Below the pieces are notes generated by a model. It saw nothing but the letters and a program-made list of their open reading frames with translations. It did no database searches and had not been told where the DNA came from. Below are positions 48,869 to 59,803 of a stretch of 64,000 bases of DNA, one piece after another (position 1 is the first letter of the stretch; each line of letters begins with the position of its first letter). The DNA comes from Stichopus chloronotus. Its lineage: Eukaryota; Echinodermata; Holothuroidea; Aspidochirotida; Stichopodidae. The stretch covers positions 19,171,388 to 19,235,387 of the forward strand of contig CM037850.1 of the NCBI GenBank assembly GCA_021234535.1, in the 5' to 3' direction. The position numbers and the translations under genes are program-made.

Positions 48869-50010
48869 ATTTGTTGGAAAACAGGCTTGGCTGCAAGAAG
48901 TATTTCGTCTCACGTAGATAGCACATAGCTCTCAGAGAGAACTCATAACGAATATTAATCAGGGGGCCAGTATATGTGACGAAACGCGTATACTCTCGTT
49001 GTTTGTAAGACGGACGCATTCTTTGCATTGCACTACGCAACATGCCAGTCGTGATTACACAATTTGCTTTCCGTGAAATATTAACTCATTGATAAAGAGG
49101 GATGCTTCCAACTTGAAGGTCCACATGGTAAATTAAGAAAACTAAGGTAAAGCAATACATGTGATAATTCATGTAGTATTCCAAATCTATAAACCCGCAA
49201 CTGTAGCTATCTCAGAAACACGGCTTTATTTAAATTCACTCATTTGGTAACACCGAATGCCGGACACTTGGGGAGAATTTACACAGTGGTGGAGCTGTTG
49301 ATCTTTAAACTGAAAGTGACTGCGTGCGTTGTCAAAATTTAAAAACATGGGAATTAAATGTCCAAGGTTTGGTAAAGGCCTTACACTGCTTCATTCAGAC
49401 ATTTTGGGGAGATAAAAAGGTTTCAGGTGGTTTATTCTGCTATAGATGTCAAGTTCTTGGAACATGAGTACACAAAACTGGTGTCAGAATTAACTTATTA
49501 ATTTCTACTATGTTCCTAGAGGTCATTTCTGAGCAGAAAGGTTGATGGAAAGAATACATCAGCGTTTTTAGGAAATAATGTTACCAATGGGGGGTGGTAT
49601 GAAGCAATTGTCTTCTTACTATTTTAATTCAAAACCTCTCGACTACCCTTTATAATACCTTTGATCTTCCTTACGATTCGAAGTGCAATATATTTTATGG
49701 GTAAGTAAGAATTCTCCAAGTATCTAGCCATTTGTTATTCTTGAAAAAGCTGTACTCGTTTTATTTGGGACAAACATATTACCTGTGATACAATTACCCT
49801 TTTTGCAATCATAAATCTTAAATTTGTATGACTTGAATAGGTATCACATCTGTATTTTTACTTGTATATGTCTGAAAGACATCTTACTGCACACGTTCTC
49901 GAAGTTCAAATACTATATCTATTCTGTTTTTAGACTGAAATCATCTCAACAAAATATTACCGTGCTCAATTCTGGAATTCCCTACTACCTTCCTACACAA
50001 CTGAGCTAAG
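48869..50010. other. 5' flank of gene B
   Basis: Colinear with the gene A flank but lacking about 195 bases found at 15380-15575, close to the start codon. No promoter motif is named with confidence. Confidence 0.45.
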
Positions 50011-50699
50011 TTTTTTTTTTTTTTTTCAAAAGAAGTCTTTAAATGGGTTTACTTCAAATTACCAATGATTTGTTTTGTCTTCCCTTTGAATGCTGTGTAT
50101 ACATCTACCTGGTTATAATATCTATTTGTAAATGTGTTTGTCTAAACCTTTCCCAAAACTTTCCATAAACACTCTTTAAAAAGCTGTTTTCTTTATTATG
50201 TACATTTCTCCATTCTAACTGTCACTCTGTACAGGTGTTCCGAGTAGAATGAAAAAAATATTAATACAAAAAAAAAAATCAGAAGAAAGGAAAAGGATTA
50301 TGGAGAACAGCGTTTATTACAAGTTATCAAAATTTCAAAAAGACTTCATCTTACGTCCTTGACCTTAGAGGACTTCGAGATGAATTGTGTCTTATAAAGG
50401 TTTTGTGTAAGTCACATATTCAAGTTCCAAAATTAGTGGCCCTGTAGGTTGGATTTTAGAAACAAATCTCGTAGAGAGATGTGGAATGAATGGAAATATT
50501 CCGCCGTAGTCTATCAAAATTGCCCAATCTAATTACTTCTTTAGGAAGTAACTCATCACTCTAGACAGTTCCGATTCTCTTAATCATTTACTTCTATCTC
50601 CTCCCCTAAAACTTCTACTCATGTGTAATCAAAACAGTGGCCCCTGTGAATTCTGTGTAATATGAGCTACTCTGCATTTTTTTTAAATTTGCCGTCAAT

Positions 50700-50960
50700 C
50701 AAAGAATAGGACAATAGGGCAACCTGTCCCCTTTGACAAAGTCACGTAATATTTATAAGTCGTACATATTGCTGGTTGACGGACAGTTCAACATAGCCTT
50801 CTCTATCGACTGGGATATCATTAGAAATCCCAATACCTGCAGACGGGATTCTGGCATTTGTAACATGTGTTTAGATGAGAAACCAGAAATCCTCCACTCC
50901 ACCAACATTATTAACAAACGCACCGAGTTAATTTCTACTTGCCGCCACCAACCCAAGCCC
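50700..50960 (+). mobile_element. Retroelement fragment, probably Penelope-like (region after a GIY-YIG nuclease)
   Basis: A plus-strand frame (50733-50999) reads IDWDII, then CNMCLDEK, then INKRTELISTCRH. This spacing of W, C-x2-C and NKR-x-EL-x-S-x-CRH is one I associate with the end of GIY-YIG-bearing retroelement proteins, typically Penelope-like. Only this tail remains; no reverse transcriptase is seen upstream. Family assignment is from pattern memory only. Confidence 0.4.
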
Positions 50961-51049
50961 CTAATCGTTCTTAGAAGAAATAATGCACGTTGTGTATAGT
51001 TTTATGGCAGTTGGCTGCTGATCGTGCTGCCGTTAGGCTCGTAAGTGAA

Positions 51050-52235
51050 ACACTGTGTAACAACGCATGTAATATACAATATTTTGATCGTATTATATAT
51101 CATGGCAGCCAGACTCAGCCTGCATTGGCACTAGATGCTTTCTCTGTTCATTGGGAAAAATGCTATTTTTTATGCATTTCCTCCCTTCAGCCTAATTTCA
51201 AGAACCCCCAAGATCAAGAGGCACCGGGGAAAAGGAGTAATAATAGTGCCTCTGTGGCCCACACAACCCTGGTACGCCAACGCTTGTCCATGACCACCAA
51301 TATGCCTAGAAGTCTACCATGTTGAAGATTTGTCCCATTGCTGTCGGTAACTGAACAGCACACGCATCCTCTCTCCAACAACTTGCAACTGGTGGCATGT
51401 GCAGTGTCCGGAATCTCTTGCGAAACCTCGGCATTTCAGAGGACACTTCAAACATCCTCATGGCTTTCTGGAGGCCGTCTACCCCAAAACAATACCTTAT
51501 TTATCATGATAACAGAAGGCTCAATTTCTGCTCTAGACTGTCAGTTGATCCATTTCACCCCTCTTTGAAGACGATACTGCAGTTTCTTACAGACCTGGTT
51601 CAAGCAGGCCTCAGTTAATCAGCAATTAATACGGCACGATCTGCCCTCTCTACCCTTCTGGATGTTAACCACAGACACACGATTGACTCGCACCCACTCG
51701 TGACTTGAGATTCTTATAAGGGATTTTTTGCAGTTAGAACCCCTGAACCTCTGTATAAGGGGATTTGTAACTAGTATTCAATTATTTACGCTCTTTACAT
51801 TCTAAATCACACCTTACTTTGAAACAACTTCCTCAAAAGTTGTAACGTTTGTAGCCTAACCTCGCCACAGATTTTACAAGCACTACGATTGCTAGAGATA
51901 TTAACAACCTTCACATAGGTCCTACAGAAGCTGTATTTCTCTCGCATAACAAGCTTAAACAGTGAAACGCATTTAAATGGTGAAACGCAATTATTTATCA
52001 TTTAGGCTATACTACACCCCATAAACCAGTTTCTAAGGATTCCTTACCACGTTGGATTAGGGAATTATTGGCTGCAGCTGAGGTTGATGTAACCCACTAC
52101 TCTGCTCACAGTACTAGAGCTGCAGCGGTTTCCGTGGCAAGTCTTAAGAATTTGCCAATCGATGACATTCTTAAAACTGCGGGGTGAGCCTCAGAGTCAA
52201 CATTTGCACGTTACTACAAAAGCCCATACAGTTAA
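51050..52235 (+). mobile_element. DIRS-like tyrosine-recombinase retroelement remnant
   Basis: Frames on the plus strand show, in order, an RNase H-like end (about 51060-51290: LALDAFSV, then in another frame FYAFPPFSLISRT and VPLWPTQPWY), a recombinase N-terminal part (51397-51618: WRPSTPKQY and LQFLTDLVQAGLS), and a recombinase C-terminal part (about 52040-52235: AHSTRAAAVS and FARYYKSPY). The last part keeps the HxxR box and the likely catalytic Tyr. Frameshifts and stops, including a TGA where the family usually has a Trp (52186-52188), show that the copy is dead. The reverse transcriptase part is missing. Confidence 0.8.
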
Positions 52236-54615
52236 CTAATGCCTAATACGTTGTGGGGACACGCTGTACAGAAACGACTCGATAGAAATCACAAGTATAC
52301 GGTTTCGGTCATTGAAAGCTGCAAGAAGCAGGCAACTTTGACCGAATGTGGCCTACAGGATAAGCATATTCATATGTTACGTTATGCAAAAACAGGCATT
52401 CACAATAGGCAAAATATATTGTTCACTATATGTCACTTGCATGGACTTTTATGGTAAAAATGAACATCTGTGCATTTTAAGCACACATTCTTTGTTTGAG
52501 CTAGTACAAACACGGTTCCAAAACATGATTTTTTTTTTTCAGAAACAAAGCACAATACCAAAAAAAAAAGAAAAAAGAACACAAACGTCAACTAGGTTGT
52601 TTTATATCATGCTGGAAGCACAGCTTTGAAGTCTCATTTAATTACCCCGAAGTGACTGTTATGGGAAGTAGAATATAAAAATTGAACGAGACCTTAAGGT
52701 TGAAGTTTAATTAAGGTTCTTCTGACACATTACACGAACGAAGATGGGGTTATATGCCCTGCCAAAGCATTGTGATGTATATAGCCTCCCTTTACTGTAA
52801 CTCATGCTCCATCGCGTGTTCCTCGGGTAGTCTTCACGACTATTGGCGATATAGTAAAGTCTCCCATTCTTTGAAAGGTGAAGCTGACTGGCCAATGATG
52901 CTACATCCAGCCTCATTTGATAGTTCGTTATGTAAACTGTCTCACACTCTATTTCAAGAAAACAAATAAAAGCAAAGGATCTGGGTGATGCTTAGCAATT
53001 TTGTTTCATAGCATGGACATTGCAACGGTCGTCTAAAGAGTAGATTGTAAATATTAGTAGAGTAGTTACTGGCCAAAACTGTCATTACGTAAACATAACA
53101 TTTCGAGCTTTCAATAGTGTGCACCACAAGGCTCTAATTTAAAAACTTCAGCATATGAAAAAAGGAAGCTTGCGACACCTAATGCACGTTTCTCACCAAC
53201 ACGAAGTCAACGGAGAAGAGCAGTGACGATATCTTAGTGCTAAAATATTATTATAAAATACATAACTATATATTGTCAAATAAGGTTGTCCTTTAGGGGT
53301 TCACAGTTATTCCATTCCATTTATTGATGATTCGACTGGCAGATACGTAAATTAAGCAAAACTCAAGATGGGGATGATGAAAGAGAGAGAGAAACCGACG
53401 GAGAGATAAGATGACGAAGGCCTACATAGTTCACGAACAGAGAAAACGACGTTGACAGATTGACGGTCAGGCGGCCAGTGTCAGCGGCGTGGCAAGGTCG
53501 GATCGACCCACGCCGAACTTTCTGAGAACAGGGTCTCAATTTTTACTATTTTTAAGTGTTCTATTGTCTAATCTGACTGTCTGAGGGAACAAAGAAAAAG
53601 TTAAATAAATCTGGGTAACCACCGGAAGACTGAACTTTTTACGACCTTTTGCGTACGGTGAGGTAAAATGACCATCTCTATACAATAATATAACAAATAA
53701 AGAAATAAAATATTTTTTTTCTCAAATCAGATTTTCTCTCACTCGCTTACACTTAACAAGTAAACGAAACAGAACTGTGACGTGGTTTACCCAGCAACTT
53801 CCATATCTGGAGTTAATTTGGCACTTGCAAAGCCTCCCCCCCCCCCACTCGCAGATCAGGATATTTATGTTTCGGTCTATTTAATTGACTTTCACCCGAA
53901 CACTTCCTAACATTGCAGCATAGCAACCGGAAAATCAGAGTCACAGACGGCTGTTTGCCATTTCTGTTCACAATTTAGGTCACTGCTTAGGTCTTTCTCA
54001 GGAAACTATCAAGTGATTCACTTTTTACCTGTTAAACTGTATCAATAGCTCACAGTGTTAACGGCAGATCCCGTATGTGAATGAGTGAGTGACTCTGAAT
54101 ATAACGGTAAACGATGTTTTATGTCTGTGTTTGAATGATAATTAGATGTCAGGCAAGCTATCGAAGAGAATTTACTTGCAGTATAATCTTTGATTTACAG
54201 CGTTATTACTCCATAGCTCACAGCTGTTCATCGTGTTTTGAAATATTCTCGCACAGTCCTCAATTCAGTGATATCGCACTTTGGAAGGTTGGCATCAGTG
54301 CACCATGGAAGATATATAATTTCATGCAACAGGTATTAAAACTTAAACATTGTCTACAGATGAAAATACATGACAAATGGATTTGTCATTTTATGTTAAA
54401 AACTGTCTGAAGATTATCATGAAACAAAATTCCCATGCTGTATTTTATTCCTTTTTTTCTTTGCCAACAATTTCTTCTTTTTTTTCTCTGAGACGCAGGG
54501 AGTCGATTCGTCCTTCCAAACTCTGCAATTATACCTAACATATGAGTATGGGTAAAAAGTGTTTTGGGAGTTGTCTGTTGACACTGAAATACCTGTCTTT
54601 GTTTTTATTTTTTAC
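52236..54615. other. No gene recognised
   Basis: The region contains short frames on both strands without domain character, A- and T-runs near 52530-52580, and a C-run at 53838-53846. Nothing else is recognisable. Confidence 0.4.
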
Positions 54616-54900
54616 CTTTAGACGGTCGAAAATCGGCTCGTAATCGCTTGAGCGTACGTTTAATATTGAAGTCGCTGTCACTGTTGGGTGATAACAACTG
54701 CTCACAAGTCTCTTTATTTCTTCTCTTCTCAAGGCTCTCCTCATCATGAAGCTATCTTCTGGCCTTGGATCTTTATTTTTTGCCAGCCTCTCTTCTGCTG
54801 TCACCGAATCAATAACAATACCTGTTGCGACGAACTCGATGCAAGCAAGAGGCAATAGATCAGTGTAATTTTCAGGGCTTGAGAGGAATGGATGCCATTT
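54616..54900 (-). CDS. Candidate internal exon of an unknown gene
   Basis: A minus-strand frame open from about 54915 encodes roughly 90 residues of protein-like, charged composition (PLACIEFVATGIV, AEERLAKNKDPRPED, RRALRREEIKRL) and meets a good donor, AAAG|GTAAAA, with GT at 54615-54614. Beyond it the frame becomes Lys/Asn-rich as expected for intron. An acceptor CCTCTCAAG lies near 54886. No ATG opens the frame, and I recognise no family. Partner exons were not found nearby. Confidence 0.35.
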
Positions 54901-54915
54901 TCTTATCCCTTCTTC

Positions 54916-57900
54916 TCATGAACCTTTCTGCGGAAGTGAATGGAGTCGTGAAGATTCCTTCATATGATGGTATCTACATGGCACTAACTTACTAATGTCC
55001 TACGGATTCTGGACTTTTTTTCCCCGGTAATCGTCAGGCGCCGTCTGATGCTTAATCTGTCGGAGGGTCCTGGCGGATACCATAGATTACTACCGACAAA
55101 CCCCGGCAGAGGATCGTTCATGAAATGCAGAAAATCGACAGATCACTACTCCACCCCTTGCGGACCCCTGCCTGGCTCGTCGGGACACATCGCCCCGGTG
55201 CAGGGGTTAGATGTGACCTAGCCATTATTACATGAAGTGTGCGCAGTATATATTGTAAGCGCAATGGTAACTTTTTTACGTTTATTTTCTTAGTCACATA
55301 ATCGTCGGCCCAAATTCCCTTTCTTAGACGTATGTTTTAACTACACTTTTTCCTTCTCCGTGGGGACACAAATGCTTAAAGGATGCACTCATAGAACTGG
55401 CAGTATAGGTGTTTACAGTGCAACCACTAGCGTGCAACTGAAAGTGTGACCCAGTGAATTAAACGAAAGTTAAAAAAAAAATGCTTTGAGGCAATTTTGC
55501 TTTACAATAATCGGTAATATCCTCGCCGAGTAACTGAGTTTGAAGTAGCGATTAAAATGTTTTTGAATGTAGCAATGTGTAACGTAGCGTATATTCATGT
55601 GCCATTTCAGTTATATCACAGACTGGCAACACTGTTTGTGTGATTCCAAAGTGTGTGACTGCTTTACATCACCTCTTTTGGTCAGAAGAACCATCTTTTT
55701 CAGACAACTGCATCGAGAGCTAATTTTACTCAGAAGGTGCTTCTAATAGGAACCAGAAATAAGTCCACGTATACCTCGTTCATCCCCTTAAAATGAACGA
55801 GATATACGTTAAGTTATTTAAGGTTCTCTCATCAGGTTCTTGGCCGCAGGGTTGTGTTAAATAGTGAAGCAGCGCCCACTCCCACGTTCACTTGCACATG
55901 GATACGAATTGATAAGATTCAAGCAGTAGAGTGCAGTAGAGTGGGGATATTTATAGGAATATTTCATTGACAAATGAATGGGTTTTTAAATGAAAAAAGA
56001 AATTTTATTCTGTTCATTATTTCCAACCCCATTTAAGTATCTTGTGTCTAAGAAAAGGTATACTGCTGTTTGAGAAATTACATATGTTATTAATAAACAT
56101 TATCTAAACTTGCCTCAATTCTACAAAAGCGATATATAACAGCGACAACCTATTGTAAAATATGTTTGGTTTCTATGTTTCGTTTAAGTTGAGGCCCTTG
56201 TTTAACTTTGAAATTGTACACCACTGGAGTATTTAGAATAGGTTCAATGTAAATGAACATGAAAATATAATTAAAAAGCACATCATATCGGAGCGTTACG
56301 CTTTCAAACCTGTATAGAAATAAGGTGGATTAACCTATGGAGATTATTTCCGGGATATAGGGGCTATTTTTATTCAGAATTTTCTGATTCGATAATTGAT
56401 GGTGACGGGCCGCTTAGATAGCCTTCTCACAATTATAGTATGTCGTTGATGTATGTAATTATCGATGCCACTTTAGCCTTGCTCCTAAGAACGCCCAACT
56501 CGTAAAACCAGTTGGGAGGGGGGGGGGGGGTAAAAAGGTGCTGGGCCTTGTTAATAAGGCCCTATCCCAACATGGCCAGTACGAATCAAGTCTAAGAGGA
56601 TGCACACTTACATATGGCTTTTGTATCATACCAACTAATCCAATCTGTGGTACCATTTTCTACAGATTATTATTTTTTTTTTTTTTTATTGAGAAATCGC
56701 AAACGTGAAACGTCTGTTTTTCGACTGCATCCAGCTTAAACCGCTCGGAAACGCCCTTCTGGCAGACTTGTAAAACATTTTCTTGTATGTTCAGAAAGGA
56801 TGAAATATGTCATAGGTTCGTTCCAGATCCACCCCCGTAATCCCCAGTGTTCAATGGCAGCATCATTTGCCTTTCTTTTTACAACAAGAAGTCACAAGGC
56901 ATTGACTCTATTTCGAAGTACTGAAAGACTATGAACATCCAAGAAATAGTATTGAGTCACACCCCTGTTTGATTACATAGTACCACCTCAAAATGAAATT
57001 AAATTATTTATGAATTGTAAAAGGAAATGCAGTGTCTGGCACACCTGATCTCTGGAAATAGCAAAATAGTTACGTAAATAAAAAGTAAAAAAAAAAATTG
57101 TATTTTTTTAATGATTAAATTTGACATTGCTTTTGAAAACAATGTACGGAAAAGGTTGTCATATTTTGAATGTCATCTAAACACCCCGAGACCAGAAAGT
57201 CGTGATGTCCAATGTGGTGATTTCTAGGGAGAGTTCAAGTTACCTCGAATTTTGAAGTTTCTTCATTTTCTTCCTCGTTATGGACCTTTCTCATTTACTA
57301 AACTTATTAAAAATGTGTGGATGATTTAAAATAGTTTAAAAGTTTGATAATTGACCATACCCAACACAGTATTTTATGTAGTGAAAAACCTATGTAGAAT
57401 TCCTTAACAGAAACATGTAATTCAGGTAAAAAGTCTAGAAATAACCTCTTTTAGTCATCATCTACATTTTATTTGCATTTTATTATTCATCAAAGTATTT
57501 CATTAGTAATTTGTCTCGTTGTCATTATGTAACAATGGAATTCAGTTAATGAGCTATTTCAAATACCTTTTCATTTTTCTTAAAAATTTCCTCAACATAT
57601 CTTTAAAGGTATTCAATTCAAGCAGCACCCATGGTGTCAACATTTTAATAGAAGAATCCGTTCTGGTGAGATATTTGAGGAAACATACAGTCGTAAATAA
57701 TTGTTCAATTGTTGTTGTTCAATTAGCTATTTCACGGTCACAGGAGCCTTTTGTGCAAAGGCAATGATTTTGACCAACTGAAGACTGAAAAGAGACTGAA
57801 TTTTGAACTAGGTTATTTAAACCCTGGTTAAATATAGTCGTGTCTCCCGTGACGTTTTGTTATGTACATATTAAACACAAGCTGTATTGACATTTTTTGA

Positions 57901-59560
57901 CAGTTCTCTGTAGGCTCCTATATGATTCCAACGATTCTGTAAATGTGTGTGTGCGTAACCGTCTTATTTTTTAACCTGTTACATATAAATTGGTACATTT
58001 TAAAATATATAATAATAAAAATAAATAATAAAAATAAATAATAAAATACAAAATATGTCGCTAGATTTCCCCAGATTACCTTAACAGAAGTGTGAAATCA
58101 TGAATTATTGTGCTGCGGTCAGGCGTAGATAGGGATTGTTAGCCTAATTTTGATGTGATCATCTGGGCAAATATAGGACCACAGTTGATTCTGGGAACGC
58201 ATAGTTTTCTTTAAATGTGACAAACGATCATCTTCATACATGACAAACCCAACAATTTCCTGTAACCTGTCAAGTAACAAACACGTTTGTTGCAGTCTAA
58301 CTAACGTAATGAAAAAGTTAACAATGTAAAGAGAAGTAGAAATTCGCCTTATTCTAAGATGTGGTTAATACCTCATCATTTTTCTTTACTGCGTTCTAGT
58401 TTCTTCACTAAAGTGTATTTCATCTGAAACAACACCTGTTGAATGAACCAGTTTTTTGAAAACTTCCTACAGGCTAACTTGAGTCGTCATTTTCTAATGC
58501 GTTTCTTTCCAATTCAAGAAATTCTAACATCTGTGTACAAATCGACTGTTACACACTGTGTTGTGTTATTCCCATTGCAATCGTTATAGAAAACATTAAC
58601 CAATGGATCAACGATTGGGCGTTTCTGTTAAGTACACAAATACACTTTTTTCCACACAAATTTGAGAACTGTACTGGTCCCCATTTTTGCAGTATAATGT
58701 TACCATTTACTTTGATTTCCACTTCATCAACTTTCCTCCACGTAGTGTAATAGTTATTGGGGTTCATCGTTCTTATGGCTGTTGTTTGTTGGCAGATTCA
58801 TTTTATTGGAGAGATTCCTTAACAGGATTCGTTTTGAATATTTTACCATTCATACAACTGTCCCTTCGGAAATTGAGTAATGAGATACAAGGTGGCACCT
58901 ACATCTTCCCAAACTGATTCGTTACGTAATTGGCAATTACACATATTTTATGTAACTTTAGTGATTCTGGTAATGTTTCAGAGGAATGTAAACTTACGCA
59001 ATCACCTCTAGCTTTTAGATTGACATTTTTTTTTTCACTTTTGTTGACCTATTTATCACGATCTGGTTACCCAACAGATTGTACAGGAAGTAGGTGAAAA
59101 TAGTGAAATAGAACGAAACTAGTATATAATGACACACAGGATGTTCTGTGAGATATTGATAATTCAAAATCTTGCGTATGTCTGACGTAACGAAGTCACG
59201 TAATTCTTGATATTTTTTGTAGGTTTCAAAGAAAGGTTGTAGGCTTTTCAAAACTTTTTTACCTCATGGTGTGGGTTAAAATGACCTTGCAAAGTTATCT
59301 ACCCATCGAAGGCTGAAACTTAATGCACTACTTGTCTTCAGGAGGTTGCTGCTTGGAATTCCCACCTAGCTTACAAATCATTTTTACATGTCCAACATTT
59401 CGAGAAACTAGTCAAGTCCGTCTTAAGGTTTGCAAACTTTAGCCAGCAATAGCTACTTTGTAACGAGATTGGGTATTTTCTTAACAAACACTTTAGTACA
59501 ATGGTTCTCAAGGGGTTCTCTACAGTTCACATGAAGCAATTTGAAGTTACAGCTCAGCTA
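54916..59560. other. No gene recognised
   Basis: A GC-richer block at 55025-55150 resembles fragments in the receptor introns (near 12490-12560 and 46090-46160) through a GTTCATGAAAT-type word, suggesting a shared dispersed repeat. A G-run at 56517-56530, T-run near 56672 and AATAAATAA simple repeat near 58005-58045 are the other visible features. Frames at 58549-58917 and 59015-59251 have no domain character. Confidence 0.4.
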
Positions 59561-59562
59561 AC

Positions 59563-59803
59563 AAAGTTACGTTGTTACAACGTTGTGGTTACGTTTCGTT
59601 TTCGTTGTTGTAACGTTATGAAATTACGTTGTAGTTACGAAATTTTGTAGACTCCACCCAACGTAATTATAACGTTATTTCAAAACCAAGATATAACGTT
59701 TTATTTACGTTGTTTTTACGTTATTTTACGACGTTTCTTCTTTACGTTAAAATAAAGTTTATTCTGTATGTTTTAGTTACGTTGTGAAGTTACGTTATTG
59801 TAA
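59563..59803. repeat. AACGTT/GTTACGT-rich palindromic repeat
   Basis: About 240 bases packed with GTTACGTT, AACGTTAT and TAACGTT words. The start GTTACGTTGTTACAACG and end GTTACGTTATTGTAAC each contain palindromic pairs. This is the type of repeat seen in several marine invertebrate genomes; no coding capacity. Confidence 0.65.

Larger units (their letters stand above)
35465..50010. repeat. Duplicated block, unit 2
   Basis: Colinear with about 1-17540 in the same orientation. Unit 2 lacks the inverted-repeat element of 801-1358 and the 2-kb segment of 2967-4966, and has a private insertion at about 44862-46083. The match ends at a run of T at 50010-50026. Confidence 0.85.

Noticed and set aside
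58549..59251. Three frames near 58.5-59.3 kb
   Set aside because: No domain, no conserved cysteine pattern of the receptor family and no splice sites that join them.
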